From Chrysochromulina tobinii (taxonomy: Eukaryota; Haptophyta; Prymnesiales; Chrysochromulinaceae): a stretch of 34,162 bases of DNA. The stretch's first letter is position 1; each line of letters opens with the position of its first letter. The notes beneath the pieces were generated by a model. The model was given only the letters and a program-made list of their open reading frames with translations, searched no databases and had not been told where the DNA came from. Shown piece after piece: positions 18,079 through 27,206 of the stretch. Location: positions 1-34,162 of the forward strand of contig JWZX01003084.1 in NCBI GenBank assembly GCA_001275005.1, read 5' to 3'. The position numbers and the translations under genes are program-made.

Positions 18079-18786
18079 CTAGGTCTTCCGCCGTGTGACG
18101 TGGTCGTAGAGCACGACCTGCGTGTACTCATGAGTGTGCAGCTCAATCCTCCGCGAGTTGTCGCCTGGCCGCGCTTTCGGATCGACGTTGATGACCTTGC
18201 GGTCGCGCTTGTTCTTGAAGAGCAAGCCAGCCTCGTTGTCAGCGATGACCTGGAAGTTGGGCGTCGCATTCGACGTCGACGTCTGCGTCTCCCAGTTGTA
18301 GAAGCTCAAGTCCGTCATCGTCGGCATGAGCTTCTTCTTCCGCTCAAAGTAGGGCTCAAAGTTCTCTGTTTTGAGCCGGTGCGCGTAGTCTATGTAGCCC
18401 GAGACCTCCTGACCCTTGGCATTTTTATCGCGGATGAAGATGATTGTTGTGAGCTTGCCGTTGCGCACCATCTCCTCGCGCTCCGCGAGCGACGCCAGAA
18501 AGGGGAATCCTGTCACATCCTTAAAGGCGGACGCGAGCGGCTTCGGCGTCGCGCGCAGCTTATTGAGCCGCGCCTGCTCGGCGGCCTTTTTGCGTGCGAG
18601 AAACTCGTCGCGCTTGAGCGTCTCACCGCTGCCGCGGTACCCGAGCTCCACCAGCTGCCGCGCTAGGTCCTCATCCTCGAGGTAGTAGATGTCCGTCGGC
18701 GTGATCTGGCTATCGAGGTAATCCTCGTATGTGTCATAGTCATTGACGATGGAGTCGCTGATGGCGAGGTCGTCCTCAGTCGACAT
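18079..18786 (-). CDS. CFAP299: Cilia- and flagella-associated protein 299
   Basis: The 235-residue product matches CFAP299 (C4orf22 in human) along its whole length, and its size is typical of that family. YEDYLDSQITPTDIYYLED, ARQLVELGYRGSGE, GYIDYAHRLKTE, LSFYNWE and VDPKARPGDNSRR are diagnostic blocks in the expected order. The family is found in organisms with motile cilia and is thought to be an axonemal or ciliogenesis protein; its biochemical role is unclear. ATG 18786 was chosen because family similarity starts soon after it. The frame stays open upstream, but those residues do not fit. The gene is intronless and divergent from the GOST-like gene. Its presence indicates a flagellated life stage. 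Confidence 0.92.
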   Translation of the reverse strand: MSTEDDLAISDSIVNDYDTYEDYLDSQITPTDIYYLEDEDLARQLVELGYRGSGETLKRDEFLARKKAAEQARLNKLRATPKPLASAFKDVTGFPFLASLAEREEMVRNGKLTTIIFIRDKNAKGQEVSGYIDYAHRLKTENFEPYFERKKKLMPTMTDLSFYNWETQTSTSNATPNFQVIADNEAGLLFKNKRDRKVINVDPKARPGDNSRRIELHTHEYTQVVLYDHVTRRKT

Positions 18787-18992
18787 GGCACTGCGCCACA
18801 ACTGCAGGCCGACCGAGACAACGCGATCCACGAGCGAAAAATGAACGCTGAACGCAAGACGCTGAACGGTCTGGGAAAGTAGTCGTCGGGCAATCTTACA
18901 TGTACATGTATCCGATACATTGAGGTGCCAAAACATTCCCCACGTGCTCGGGTGTCGCGTATGGTGTAGTGGCGGGTCTGTACAGTAAGATT
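18787..18992. promoter_or_regulatory. Divergent promoter CFAP299 / GOST-like gene with double TACATGTA
   Basis: The 206-bp gap contains TACATGTACATGTA at 18897-18910, two overlapping copies of the recurrent palindrome. It is about 111 bp from the CFAP299 start and about 83 bp from the GOST-like start. A shared bidirectional promoter is inferred. Confidence 0.5.
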
Positions 18993-20402
18993 ATGAGCGT
19001 CGCGAACAGCTCGAGCGCGAATAGTAGCTCAATCGACCAGGCACGCCTTGACGTACTAGCCTTCTGCGAGGCCAACCAGAACTCGCCGTACGTCTACGCC
19101 GCCGCGCTTCCTATCTGGCTAGTGTTCCTCGTCTGGTGGTCGCACGACATCTATTTTGTACACCGACAGCACGCGCACGAGCTGCACCACATGCTCTGGT
19201 GCATCCCTGCCTTGTCTGCCGTATTCTCGCTGCTATCGATCTGTTACTACGAGATGTGTCCGTGGGACCTGGGCTACCAGCAGCTCGTATCCGCCGCCTG
19301 GGTTGTGCTCGTGATCTTGCGCGAGCCGGTTTTTGTCGTCTGCTTGCTCATGGTCGCCAAGGGCTGGCGAATCACCCGCAACGACCTCGCACAGAACGAA
19401 ATCGCCCTCTGCGGCACGGTGGTCTTGCTGCTCTACGCCACAGTCACCATCCAGCTGTCCATCGGCGGCTTGCTCTCTGCCATCCCACAGCTGCTCGTGT
19501 GGTTTGGGCTGCTTGTCGTGGTGCTCTCGGCGGTGATCACGAACCTGCGTGTGCTCAAGGCGCAGCTGCTCGCGCTGCGCTCCTTCAACATCGATGCGAC
19601 CACCACGCCCGCCTTCACCAAGTACTCAATGTTCGCCTGGCTCCTCGTCTTCGCCTCCATTTATTTCGGCCTCGACATTACTCTCTTCGCACTCGCGGCC
19701 GCCAACGTGGGCGGGCAAGCGTGGCTGTGGCACGCGCTGTGCCGGCAGATCCTCGAGCTGGCCCTGACCATCTCCATCGGCTGGATCTTCCGCGCGCGCC
19801 CCTTCAACGTGCTCTTCGAGCAGGTGCAGCAGCTCGTACGCGATGTCGCGGGGGACATGCTCCCGCAGCTGTCGACGGTCAACATCGACGTCGCTGCGCT
19901 GCGTGGCGACGGCACCGTGCCGTGGTCGCGAGAGATGCGCCTCGAGCAGGCGCGCAGTGCGCAGTCGGCCGCCGACGGAGCACCGGTGCCGGCGGCCGCG
20001 ACGCCCTGCGCAGCCGACGCTCCGTCCGTTGAGCCGCCGCCGATGCTCCTTGTACTCAATCCGACTGACAAACCGGATGAGCTCTTGCATCGTGGCATCG
20101 TGGTGGTCGCTGTGCGGCTCACCTCAGCGTCGCATGGACCACAGGCCTCGAGGCCTCCAGTCCATTCACATTCACAGGCCCCGAGGCCGACCGCTCCCGT
20201 CCATTCACATTCACAGGCCCCGAGGCCGACCGCTCCTGCGGACGCCGGTGTGCTGCCGTTGGCCACCCTGCGCGAGCTACTGCAGAGCTCCGCGCCGTGG
20301 CATGGCCACACCGTGTCGCTCTCCCGTGTGTCGGTGCGTGGCAGCAGCGGCACTGGCAGCAGGAGGGCTGGCAGGAGCGCCAGCAGCATGATGCCCAGCA
20401 GC

Positions 20403-20496
<94 letters not shown>

Positions 20497-20570
20497 GCAG
20501 CAGCAGCGACGGCGGCGGCGGCGGCGGCAGCAGTAGCCGGCCACGCACAGCCGCATCACTTGCTGTTTGA
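18993..20570 (+). CDS. GOST-like seven-transmembrane protein with polyserine tail
   Basis: The 525-residue product has seven hydrophobic helices between about residues 30 and 275. REPVFVVCLLMVAKGWRITRNDL follows TM3, and GWIFRARPFN ends TM7. These resemble the seven-TM part of the GOST family (TMEM87, GPR107/108, TMEM145), whose members work in Golgi and endosomal trafficking. The large lumenal N-terminal domain usual in that family is absent: only about 32 residues, with several NSS sites, precede TM1. The C-terminal half is low complexity, with two copies of HSHSQAPRPTAP and a run of 30 Ser codons, a Thr, then 6 Ser. ATG 18993 is the first in-frame ATG. An upstream exon encoding the missing domain is possible. 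Family assignment is moderate. Confidence 0.6.
20397..20507 (+). repeat. AGC trinucleotide repeat encoding polyserine (37 codons)
   Basis: The run begins at 20397 and is AGC-based except for occasional AGT and one ACT at 20487-20489. It encodes 30 Ser, one Thr and 6 Ser. A GGC run (polyglycine) follows from 20511. The opposite strand reads as polyleucine, which I regard as a shadow. Confidence 0.95.
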
Positions 20571-20785
20571 CGCAGTCCAAAAGAGCTGAGAGCACTTGCC
20601 ATTATGGTGCTCGCGAGAGCGAGCGCCTGCTTGGTAGTCGTGGTTGCTGCTATGTATTTTGTGCACGCGGGGGACCGGATTTCTTTATTCGATTCCTTTC
20701 CTTGTTATTTCAGGTCCGCAGCGTCACGTTCTGGTTTCCGTGGGTGTTGACAGACCACACCTGGTTTCTTATAAATGAAATGGCG
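20571..20785. other. Short convergent gap
   Basis: About 215 bp between the ends of the GOST-like and HPAT-like genes. It is relatively AT-rich and probably holds both polyadenylation sites. No canonical AATAAA is obvious. Confidence 0.4.
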
Positions 20786-22081
20786 CTACGGCAAACGCAT
20801 TTTTGGTCTGAGAGGTTTCCAAGGCGATATCTTCTCGATCGCCTCATTCATCATCTCGACAAATCTGCGGGTTGAGTGAGTCGGACCGCGTTTCATCACG
20901 TACGCTGGTGGTTTCAAGACGGTCGGATAGCCCATCATTAATTGGCGCTTGGACCACTGCCAGCCATCGCCCGTGTCGAGGTCAAACGTGTAGTGGTACA
21001 GGTAGTACTTATCGATCCTGTCGATGCCCATCCCGCCGGGCTCCGCCTGGAACTCAGCGAGGACCTTGTGCCTGACGCCCGCCTTCGCGGAGGCGAGGGC
21101 CCAGCCCCACATCTCGAGCACCCACCCAAAGTCCCGGTTCGCCGCGGGGTCGCGCTTGAGGGTGAGGCAAAGCTGCCACCACGGCTCCGTGAGCTGCAGG
21201 AGCTGCTTCTTGTGAATGATCACCGGCGACGGCCCGACTGGATCGACTTGATCTGGGTCGAAGTACTTGCTGATGACCGGCTTGAGCTTCGCGGGATCAT
21301 ACTTGTACGTCATGTAGTAGAACCCGAATCCTACGGGCACGCTCGGAGTCGCAAAATTGGGCAGCACCTTCAAGAAGAGATGGTCCGTCTCCATGAGCAA
21401 GATGTACTCCTCGGGGATCTTGGCAAAGTGCGGAAGCTTCAGGAGCTGGCGTACGCCCCACGGTCGGTTCATGACGATGAACCCGTGATCACACGAGTCG
21501 CAGTTTCCGTTGGAGAGCTGGGCAACCAGCACCGTGGGAATCTCGTCCATCAACCCATCAGGTCGCGCCCCCGGCGTGTTCAGCAGCCGTGTGAAACCAC
21601 CGAGGTCCGAGCACGGGTTCTCCGCCTTGAGCTTCTTGTAGTGATAGTATGCGATGCGGGACTGCCACTCTTGGTAGGTCCCTGACGCGGCCGTCAGTAC
21701 AACGTGATACGGCTTCCGTGGTGCCGCGCATTCGGGCGCGGCTGCGCCGACCTCTTGCGGCGTGGCTTGCTTGCCCCCGTTTGTGTTGGCGGTTGCAGCC
21801 TCAATCGCCGCCGCCTTTGCTGCCGCCTTTGCCACCAACTTTGCTGCACGCCTCTTCTCTTTCGCCGTCAAGGCGGTGCCATCGCCACCGCCACCGCTAC
21901 TGCTAGAGCTGTCAGGCGCGCTCGTCACATCCTGCACCACAGCATGAACGGTCTTCGCAACCTCATCCGGCACCTGCTGCAATATGAGGGTGACTTCACC
22001 CTGTGCGTACAGGATTGAGTGCTGGAATTGTATGCACAGGATTGCAATGAGCAGCAGGAACAAGAGAATGGCACGGAGCAT
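20786..22081 (-). CDS. Hydroxyproline O-arabinosyltransferase-like enzyme (GT95)
   Basis: The 431-residue product matches the HPAT/RDN1 family, Golgi enzymes that add the first L-arabinose to hydroxyproline in plant and algal glycoproteins. The N-terminal MLRAILLFLLLIAILCIQF is a signal anchor for type II topology. Conserved blocks include YQEWQSRIAYYHYKK, GGFTRLLN, LMDEIPTVLVAQL, FIVMNRPWG, YILLMETDHLF, SPVIIHKKQLLQL and FGWVLEMWGWA. ETDH stands where family members usually have EPDH. The stem contains an Ala-, Lys-rich segment (residues about 70-115) of low complexity. ATG 22081 was chosen because the anchor starts there; the frame upstream has no ATG. The neighbour across a short gap is divergent. 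The target is presumably a Hyp-rich wall, scale or flagellar glycoprotein. Confidence 0.85.
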   Translation of the reverse strand: MLRAILLFLLLIAILCIQFQHSILYAQGEVTLILQQVPDEVAKTVHAVVQDVTSAPDSSSSSGGGGDGTALTAKEKRRAAKLVAKAAAKAAAIEAATANTNGGKQATPQEVGAAAPECAAPRKPYHVVLTAASGTYQEWQSRIAYYHYKKLKAENPCSDLGGFTRLLNTPGARPDGLMDEIPTVLVAQLSNGNCDSCDHGFIVMNRPWGVRQLLKLPHFAKIPEEYILLMETDHLFLKVLPNFATPSVPVGFGFYYMTYKYDPAKLKPVISKYFDPDQVDPVGPSPVIIHKKQLLQLTEPWWQLCLTLKRDPAANRDFGWVLEMWGWALASAKAGVRHKVLAEFQAEPGGMGIDRIDKYYLYHYTFDLDTGDGWQWSKRQLMMGYPTVLKPPAYVMKRGPTHSTRRFVEMMNEAIEKISPWKPLRPKMRLP

Positions 22082-22318
22082 CCGCGCCTTCAAGTCCGTG
22101 GTGTGGCCGACTTAGCCGTCGCCTGGGCTTGATTCGACACAAGTTCGCCTCCAAATATGGAAATATGGGCGATGCGAACACCGCCCCACCAAGAACTGCC
22201 GGGAACTATTGCATCGGTGCCGTGTTCTTTGCAATCCCCAGCAACTTTTGAATCAGAACGCCGCTTCCGCGGTTACGACCCCGAGCGCTCCGCCACTACT
22301 GTTCCGTCTACAGGCGCG
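22082..22318. promoter_or_regulatory. Divergent promoter HPAT-like / LRR gene
   Basis: The gap between the chosen starts is 237 bp. If the LRR gene began at ATG 22157 it would be only 75 bp, which makes the later start more plausible. No TACATGTA motif is present. Confidence 0.45.
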
Positions 22319-23530
22319 ATGCCGGAGAAAAAGGAGGTTGTGGTAGACGACTGGCGCGCACGCGCGAGGGAAGCAGACGCATTACTGGTCAAGTGGGGTG
22401 CGCACCCTGTGCCCGGCCTCGACCCGAAGCGCGCCGAGGCCATCGGCCTCAAAGTAGCGGTGAAAAGGATCAACTACGGCAGCAGCTCACAGGAGCTGCT
22501 GCCGATGTTTACGCACGAGGGCTCGATCGCACGATATTGCCGGCGTACGGGCGAGCTGATGCTGCAGGCTTCAGAGCACTGGAAGCAAATCGAGGCCAAC
22601 ACGCGCGAGACAAATGCGTACTACAAGCAGCTCCTCACAGTGTCGCGCGTGCAGGAGGAGGCATACCGGACTGCGAGCGACATCCTATCCAAGATCATGG
22701 CGCGGCCGGGGCTGCTCAACGTATGGGAGTGCTCGTGCCCGGGGCTGCTGCGCTCCAAGAAGCGCGAGCTCGAGCTGCAGAAAGAGGGGACGCACATGTA
22801 CCTTGAGACGCTCAAGGAGCTCACGCGTATTGAGCTCGTGTACGACGCGGTGGTGGCGCTCAAGAAGATCGAGCAGGAGCGGCCGATCCGCGAGTCGGAC
22901 ATTGCGGTGGAGTACAACAAGGTCGCCGCGCAGTCGCGCATCGAGAGCGACAAGATCATGTCGCAGGAGGCGGCGCTTGCGCGAGAGCTCCGCGCCATCG
23001 GCGACGGCACCGAAACCATCGTAGCCTATTCCCTCCGGCTCGAGCACTGCCTCGAGACGAACGTTCTTAGCCTGCGTAAGCAGAAGCTGCTTGCGGCGCC
23101 AATCGAGATTTTCCAGCTCACGCATGTCGAGTTCCTCGACCTCGCGGAGAATAAGCTGACCGAGCTGCCTGGCGAGGTGACCCAGATGACGCGCATCAAG
23201 AAGATCTATCTGGACCGCAATCAAATCACGAGGCTACCGCACGAGCTGTACAAGCTCTCGAACACGCTCACGCTGCTCGGCATCGCCGATAACCCGCTCG
23301 ATCACGAGCAGCTCCAGCTCTACCTAACAGGCCTGCCAGTACTCCTCGCTCACCTCAAGGCCACGCGGCCGCGGCGCGTGTCCGACGCGGTGAGCGTCAC
23401 CATGCGTGAAGGGGGAGTCGATTTTGTCGGCGAGTACGACCTCTTCACCTCGGCGCTGCCCCGGTACGCGGAGCCGGTCGACGAGGCATCCCTCAAGATG
23501 GCGTCCCTCCGCGCGTCCCTCCGCGCGTAG
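22319..23530 (+). CDS. Leucine-rich-repeat protein with helical N-terminal region
   Basis: The 403-residue product has a charged, mostly helical N-terminal part (about 1-235) with no recognised domain. About three LRR units follow at residues 245-328: LSLRKQKLLAAPIEIFQL, VEFLDLAENKLTELPGEV and IKKIYLDRNQITRLPHELYKL, closing with LLGIADNPL. These are SDS22/typical-type LRRs and usually mediate protein binding. The C-terminus (about 350-403) is unassigned. ATG 22319 (MPEKKEVVVDDW) was preferred over ATG 22157, because the upstream residues are not helix-like and lie within the promoter gap shared with the HPAT-like gene. No signal peptide is visible, so it is probably cytosolic. Function is unknown. 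Confidence 0.75.
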   Translation: MPEKKEVVVDDWRARAREADALLVKWGAHPVPGLDPKRAEAIGLKVAVKRINYGSSSQELLPMFTHEGSIARYCRRTGELMLQASEHWKQIEANTRETNAYYKQLLTVSRVQEEAYRTASDILSKIMARPGLLNVWECSCPGLLRSKKRELELQKEGTHMYLETLKELTRIELVYDAVVALKKIEQERPIRESDIAVEYNKVAAQSRIESDKIMSQEAALARELRAIGDGTETIVAYSLRLEHCLETNVLSLRKQKLLAAPIEIFQLTHVEFLDLAENKLTELPGEVTQMTRIKKIYLDRNQITRLPHELYKLSNTLTLLGIADNPLDHEQLQLYLTGLPVLLAHLKATRPRRVSDAVSVTMREGGVDFVGEYDLFTSALPRYAEPVDEASLKMASLRASLRA

Positions 23531-24136
23531 CCGAGATGAGCCTGAGCCCGGTCTTGCCTCCGGCCCGGCACAGCACCTATTCGCTTTCCCTGGGTGACGG
23601 TCAGCGAGTAAGGGCCCGTTTTAAGTTCCAAGGTGATGTGCCAGGCCGAATCAGGCTTTGTGCCTCACGGTCATCATGTCATGATCATGATCTTATACAC
23701 GCGCATGTGCGTGGGACTATTACCTGAATCTCGCCTAAAATCAATCGCGAATCGGCCGACCGGCCGTCGCCGACAGCCGCCGGATAAAACGCGCTACCGG
23801 CGCGGGCCCGGGCGTCGACCGTCTGGACCGACGAACCGCGTGTGCCGCGCGTGGCGTGGCCTCTGCGTACTATGAACAGCGTGGAGGATCAATGCAATGA
23901 TCTATCACGCCGCGTCATCTCAGAATCTGCAATCTCCGTTCGCATTGGCACGGCACGATTCGACCTCTCACATCACACATGTGGGGGTGGCGGCCTGTAT
24001 GGCTGTGCATCCTGCTCGACTGTCCTGCATATGAAGGATAGATTTCGTTTTGCATTCGATGCGTCTTGCGCCGTCAGCTGAGGGCTCCTTTCTCAGATGC
24101 CATCACCTTTGCGCTGACGAGCTGCTCACTCATTGC
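23531..24136. other. Convergent intergenic region
   Basis: No gene is supported. It contains GTCATGATCATGATC near 23677-23691 and a GC-rich CGGCCGACCGGCCG palindrome near 23752-23766. It probably holds the 3' UTRs of the LRR and kinase genes. Confidence 0.4.
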
Positions 24137-26821
24137 TCAGAAGTCATCATCCTCGCCGTCGACCTCGTCGCGCGTGCGCAGGAAGTTGACGCGTCGTGCC
24201 TTCTCCTTCTTATGTCGCTCGGAGACGGCTACCAAGTCCTGTGCCACGTCCCACGAGCCACGCACGAGAGCGAGGAAGTCCTCGCGTCGGATGCACATGC
24301 ACTCGCACCCTTCGTCACTGACACACGTGACGGTCGAGTTGCGTGTCGACCTCGAGAGGCATGAGGTCTCACCGCAGCACTCGCCCGCGCCGCGCTGCCC
24401 GATGGTGTATCGGCGCCCGTCCTTGCCCTCACAGGCAACCTGCACGCGCCCGCTCGTGATGATGAACATGTGACGAGCGTCCTCCCCTTCCCTGAATAGA
24501 TGCTCCCCCTTGGCATACCGTCGCTGCTCGTTGTTGCTCATCATGCGAATGAAGCGGAGGGAGCGAAGCACCGAGCGGCTCGCATTCGCCGTCGGCCGCC
24601 GTGGCGGCATGAGCGAGTTCTCGGGTGTGTGATGGGGATCACGATGGGCGCTATCGCCGTCAGCGCTGCTTCTGCCGCCGTCTCGGTTGGCGCCGCTGCT
24701 GCCGGCGGCGGGGTTGGGTATGAGGGGCGCTGCTGAGGCCGCGGCCGTGGCCAGCCCATTCCTACTGCCCCCCCTCTCCCCTCCTGCAGAGCCCACTCCC
24801 GCGGCCGTGGCCAGCCCACTCCTACTGCTGCTGCTAGTGCTGCTAGTGCTGCTAGTACCGCTAGTGCTGCTAGTGCTGCTAGCGCTGCTAGTGCTGCTGC
24901 CGCCTCTGCTGCTGCCGCTAGCGCTGCTACCGCTCATGCTACTGCTCGGGCTGCCGGCGCTGCCGGGCACGACGTGCGTGCTCGACGTCATACGGCGGCG
25001 CACGTGCTCCGGGTCAGAAGAGGAGCGATCGTCGCCGACCGCGTGCTCGGGCTCGAAATCGTCCCTGCCGAGGCGCACCACGCGAACTTCGGTCATGGCG
25101 ATCATCGTCGAGTGGCGCTTGCGCTCGCCGCTGCCCAGGATGGCCGAGGTGCCAAAATAGTCGCCCGCGCCGAGCTCCTCCTCGGCTGCGACGAAGGCTT
25201 CGAAGCGCTCGGGCGGTGGCCTCGTGAGGCGCCGCACACGCCCACTCGTGATCAGATAGAAGAAGTCGGACGGATCTCCTTCGCGGAAGATGACGTCCCC
25301 TTCGCGAAAGAGGGTCTCCTTCTCCTTGATCGTGGTCGCCGCCATGTTCAGGTACTGCTGATAGTAAATCTTGCCACTCCCGCCTTCATCCATGGCAGAC
25401 ACCATGTGCGAGACCTCGGCAGGCGTCATCTGCTGCCCCAGCCGTTGGATCACCCCGGCGAGATCGGTGGCCGCCACGTAGCCCTTCCCCTCCGGATCGA
25501 AGACCTGAAACGCATCCGCGAGCAGCTCACGCGCCTCGACGTTCGCGTCTGCCTCCTCAACGGGCACACTGTGTGGCAGCGTTGGCAGCGGCGGCGGCAC
25601 TCGACGGTCGGAAAGCCTCTTGCGAATGACCGCCTGCTTGTGCATCGAGGCGACGAGCGCAGTGGACCACTTCTTGCGCATGCGCTGGTACTCCTTCAGG
25701 TTCGTATCCGAGCCGCGGATGGGCACCTCCGACACGCCCGTCCCCTTAATCCACGCTTGCGTGAGCAGCATCTCGGAGGACATGCGTTCCCTGGGCTCAT
25801 GGCGCAACAGCGCCCGAATGAGCTGTTTCGCCTCCTCCGAAACGGCGGTCCATTGCTCGTGAGCAAACGAGAGCTGGCCCGCTTGGATGTTCTGGCGCAT
25901 CTGCGCGTCCGTGCGGCCGGGGGCATCGAAGGGGTGCTGCCCTGCGAGAAGGATGTACATGATCACGCCGAGCGACCACAAATCGACTTGCTTGCCGTAT
26001 CCATGCGTCGCAAACATCTCAGGCGCCCAGTAGGCCCAGGTGCCCTGCTTCTCCTGGAGGGTGTCGCCGTCCTCCTCTTTGAGCGCCACCGAGAGCCCGA
26101 AGTCGCAGATCTTCACCGTCACTTCGCCCGTGGCCCCGTCGGGCTCCGACAGGAGGAGGTTCTCGGGCTTGAGATCGCGATGGCAGATCCCATTCAGGTG
26201 CAGCCACGCGACGCCCTGCGCGAGCTGGCGCATGAGGCGCGAGGCCTCCTTCTCAGAGTAGGGCCCCTGTGTCACGAGCCGCTCGAAGAGCTCGCCGCCC
26301 GTCACGAGCTCCATCACGATTATCCACTCACTCTCCGTCTCGAAGACGTCGCGCAGCCCGACCATGTTCTCATGTGAGCCCACCATGCGCTGGATGGCGA
26401 TCTCGCGCCGGATGGTGCTCGCGTCGGTGCGACTCTTCGCAATCGTCTTGATCGCGACGGCCTCGCCGCTCTCGCGGTTTACGCCACGCCTCACGGTCGC
26501 AAAGTGCCCGCAGCCGATGACGTCGCCCACCTCGTAGCGGTCCTCCAGGTGCGCACCTGTCGTCACGGACGGCTCCTCCTCCTCCTTGGACGCCTCGTGC
26601 TCGGCGGGCGCACTAGAGGAGAACGAAGCGTCCGACACATGGCGCTGCGCTAACGAGCGCATGACGGATGTAGCCACCACTCCGGAGAAGACAAGCAGGA
26701 GCGGCGTCTCGATGCCAAAGCCCACGGCTGGCGTGCGCTTCGTCGGCTGCGCCGCTGCGCCGCCGAGACGGGAGGCGAGACGCGCAGAGCCCTGCCGCGC
26801 GTGCATGAATAGCCGGCGCAT
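24137..26821 (-). CDS. CaMK/CDPK-type protein kinase fused to EF-hands and two cyclic-nucleotide-binding domains
   Basis: Domains from ATG 26821 (894 residues) run in this order. A basic N-terminus with a hydrophobic span at about 39-54 is followed by a Ser/Thr kinase at about 95-357. The kinase keeps GCGHFATV, VAIK (Lys125), CHRDLKPEN (Asp216), DFG (Asp240) and APE, so it should be active. CaMK traits include HPFD and a basic junction. An EF-hand pair follows at about 435-490, with loops DPEGKGYVAATD and DEGGSGKIYYQQ. A CNB domain lies at about 500-592 and, after a Ser/Thr-rich linker, a second CNB at about 765-850. Both EF loops lack the Glu at position 12, so Ca2+ binding is doubtful. CNB2 keeps the Gly-Glu...Arg phosphate cassette (CCGETSC...TRNST); CNB1 has Thr where the Glu should be. 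ATG 26995 is an alternative start. The N-terminus could be a mitochondrial or membrane-targeting segment (inference). Confidence 0.85.
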   Translation of the reverse strand: MRRLFMHARQGSARLASRLGGAAAQPTKRTPAVGFGIETPLLLVFSGVVATSVMRSLAQRHVSDASFSSSAPAEHEASKEEEEPSVTTGAHLEDRYEVGDVIGCGHFATVRRGVNRESGEAVAIKTIAKSRTDASTIRREIAIQRMVGSHENMVGLRDVFETESEWIIVMELVTGGELFERLVTQGPYSEKEASRLMRQLAQGVAWLHLNGICHRDLKPENLLLSEPDGATGEVTVKICDFGLSVALKEEDGDTLQEKQGTWAYWAPEMFATHGYGKQVDLWSLGVIMYILLAGQHPFDAPGRTDAQMRQNIQAGQLSFAHEQWTAVSEEAKQLIRALLRHEPRERMSSEMLLTQAWIKGTGVSEVPIRGSDTNLKEYQRMRKKWSTALVASMHKQAVIRKRLSDRRVPPPLPTLPHSVPVEEADANVEARELLADAFQVFDPEGKGYVAATDLAGVIQRLGQQMTPAEVSHMVSAMDEGGSGKIYYQQYLNMAATTIKEKETLFREGDVIFREGDPSDFFYLITSGRVRRLTRPPPERFEAFVAAEEELGAGDYFGTSAILGSGERKRHSTMIAMTEVRVVRLGRDDFEPEHAVGDDRSSSDPEHVRRRMTSSTHVVPGSAGSPSSSMSGSSASGSSRGGSSTSSASSTSSTSGTSSTSSTSSSSRSGLATAAGVGSAGGERGGSRNGLATAAASAAPLIPNPAAGSSGANRDGGRSSADGDSAHRDPHHTPENSLMPPRRPTANASRSVLRSLRFIRMMSNNEQRRYAKGEHLFREGEDARHMFIITSGRVQVACEGKDGRRYTIGQRGAGECCGETSCLSRSTRNSTVTCVSDEGCECMCIRREDFLALVRGSWDVAQDLVAVSERHKKEKARRVNFLRTRDEVDGEDDDF
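24811..24960 (-). repeat. Coding Ser/Thr microsatellite in the kinase linker
   Basis: Plus-strand GCTGCTAGTGCTGCTAGT-type units repeat across this stretch and encode SST/SSA-type residues on the minus strand. It separates the two CNB domains and is likely disordered. Confidence 0.8.
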
Positions 26822-27206
26822 TTGCGCGGCCAGTCGCACGCAACGCTTTCCTGGGCACGTGCAGAGTCGAAGCCGAGCGTCGAGGGGAGACGTCTGCAGC
26901 CCGAAGCGAGGTGTGAATTTGCAGTGTGAATTGCCGAACTCTCCCAATTGTATCGAATCTGCATGCCCGTACTGCGATCGCGATCGCATCCTCATGCCCT
27001 CCCAGGACCCCGCCCTCCTCGACCGCCCTCCCTGCCCCCAGCCGCAGTTTCGCACCTCGTCCCGCGGACAGCACACAGTGGCACAGACCGTCAAACGTGC
27101 CACGGGCACGGCTCATACATGTAGCGGCGCGCAGCGGTCTTGTCACCACGACCACGCGCAAGCGGCGCCTCTTCTTCTCCCCTCTGAACTTCCCTCAGCC
27201 TGAGCC
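26822..27206. other. Interval upstream of kinase with TACATGTA
   Basis: The kinase frame stays open through most of this interval, with ATG 26995 as an alternative start, but no conserved domain is seen. TACATGTA lies at 27116-27123, 295 bp from ATG 26821 and 121 bp from ATG 26995. It also carries the 3' end region of the PDZ gene. Confidence 0.4.

Noticed and set aside
19661-20602. A 313-residue minus-strand frame with a long polyleucine run.
   Set aside because: It is the antisense of the AGC polyserine tract and of the GOST-like gene, and shows no domain.
24974-26377. A 467-residue plus-strand frame inside the kinase gene.
   Set aside because: It is antisense to well-conserved kinase and CNB motifs, and its own translation is a His/Arg/Leu-rich shadow.
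24137-27109. Kinase start at the outermost end of the open frame.
   Set aside because: The codon there is GTG, not ATG; the first in-frame ATG is 26995 and the most plausible is 26821.
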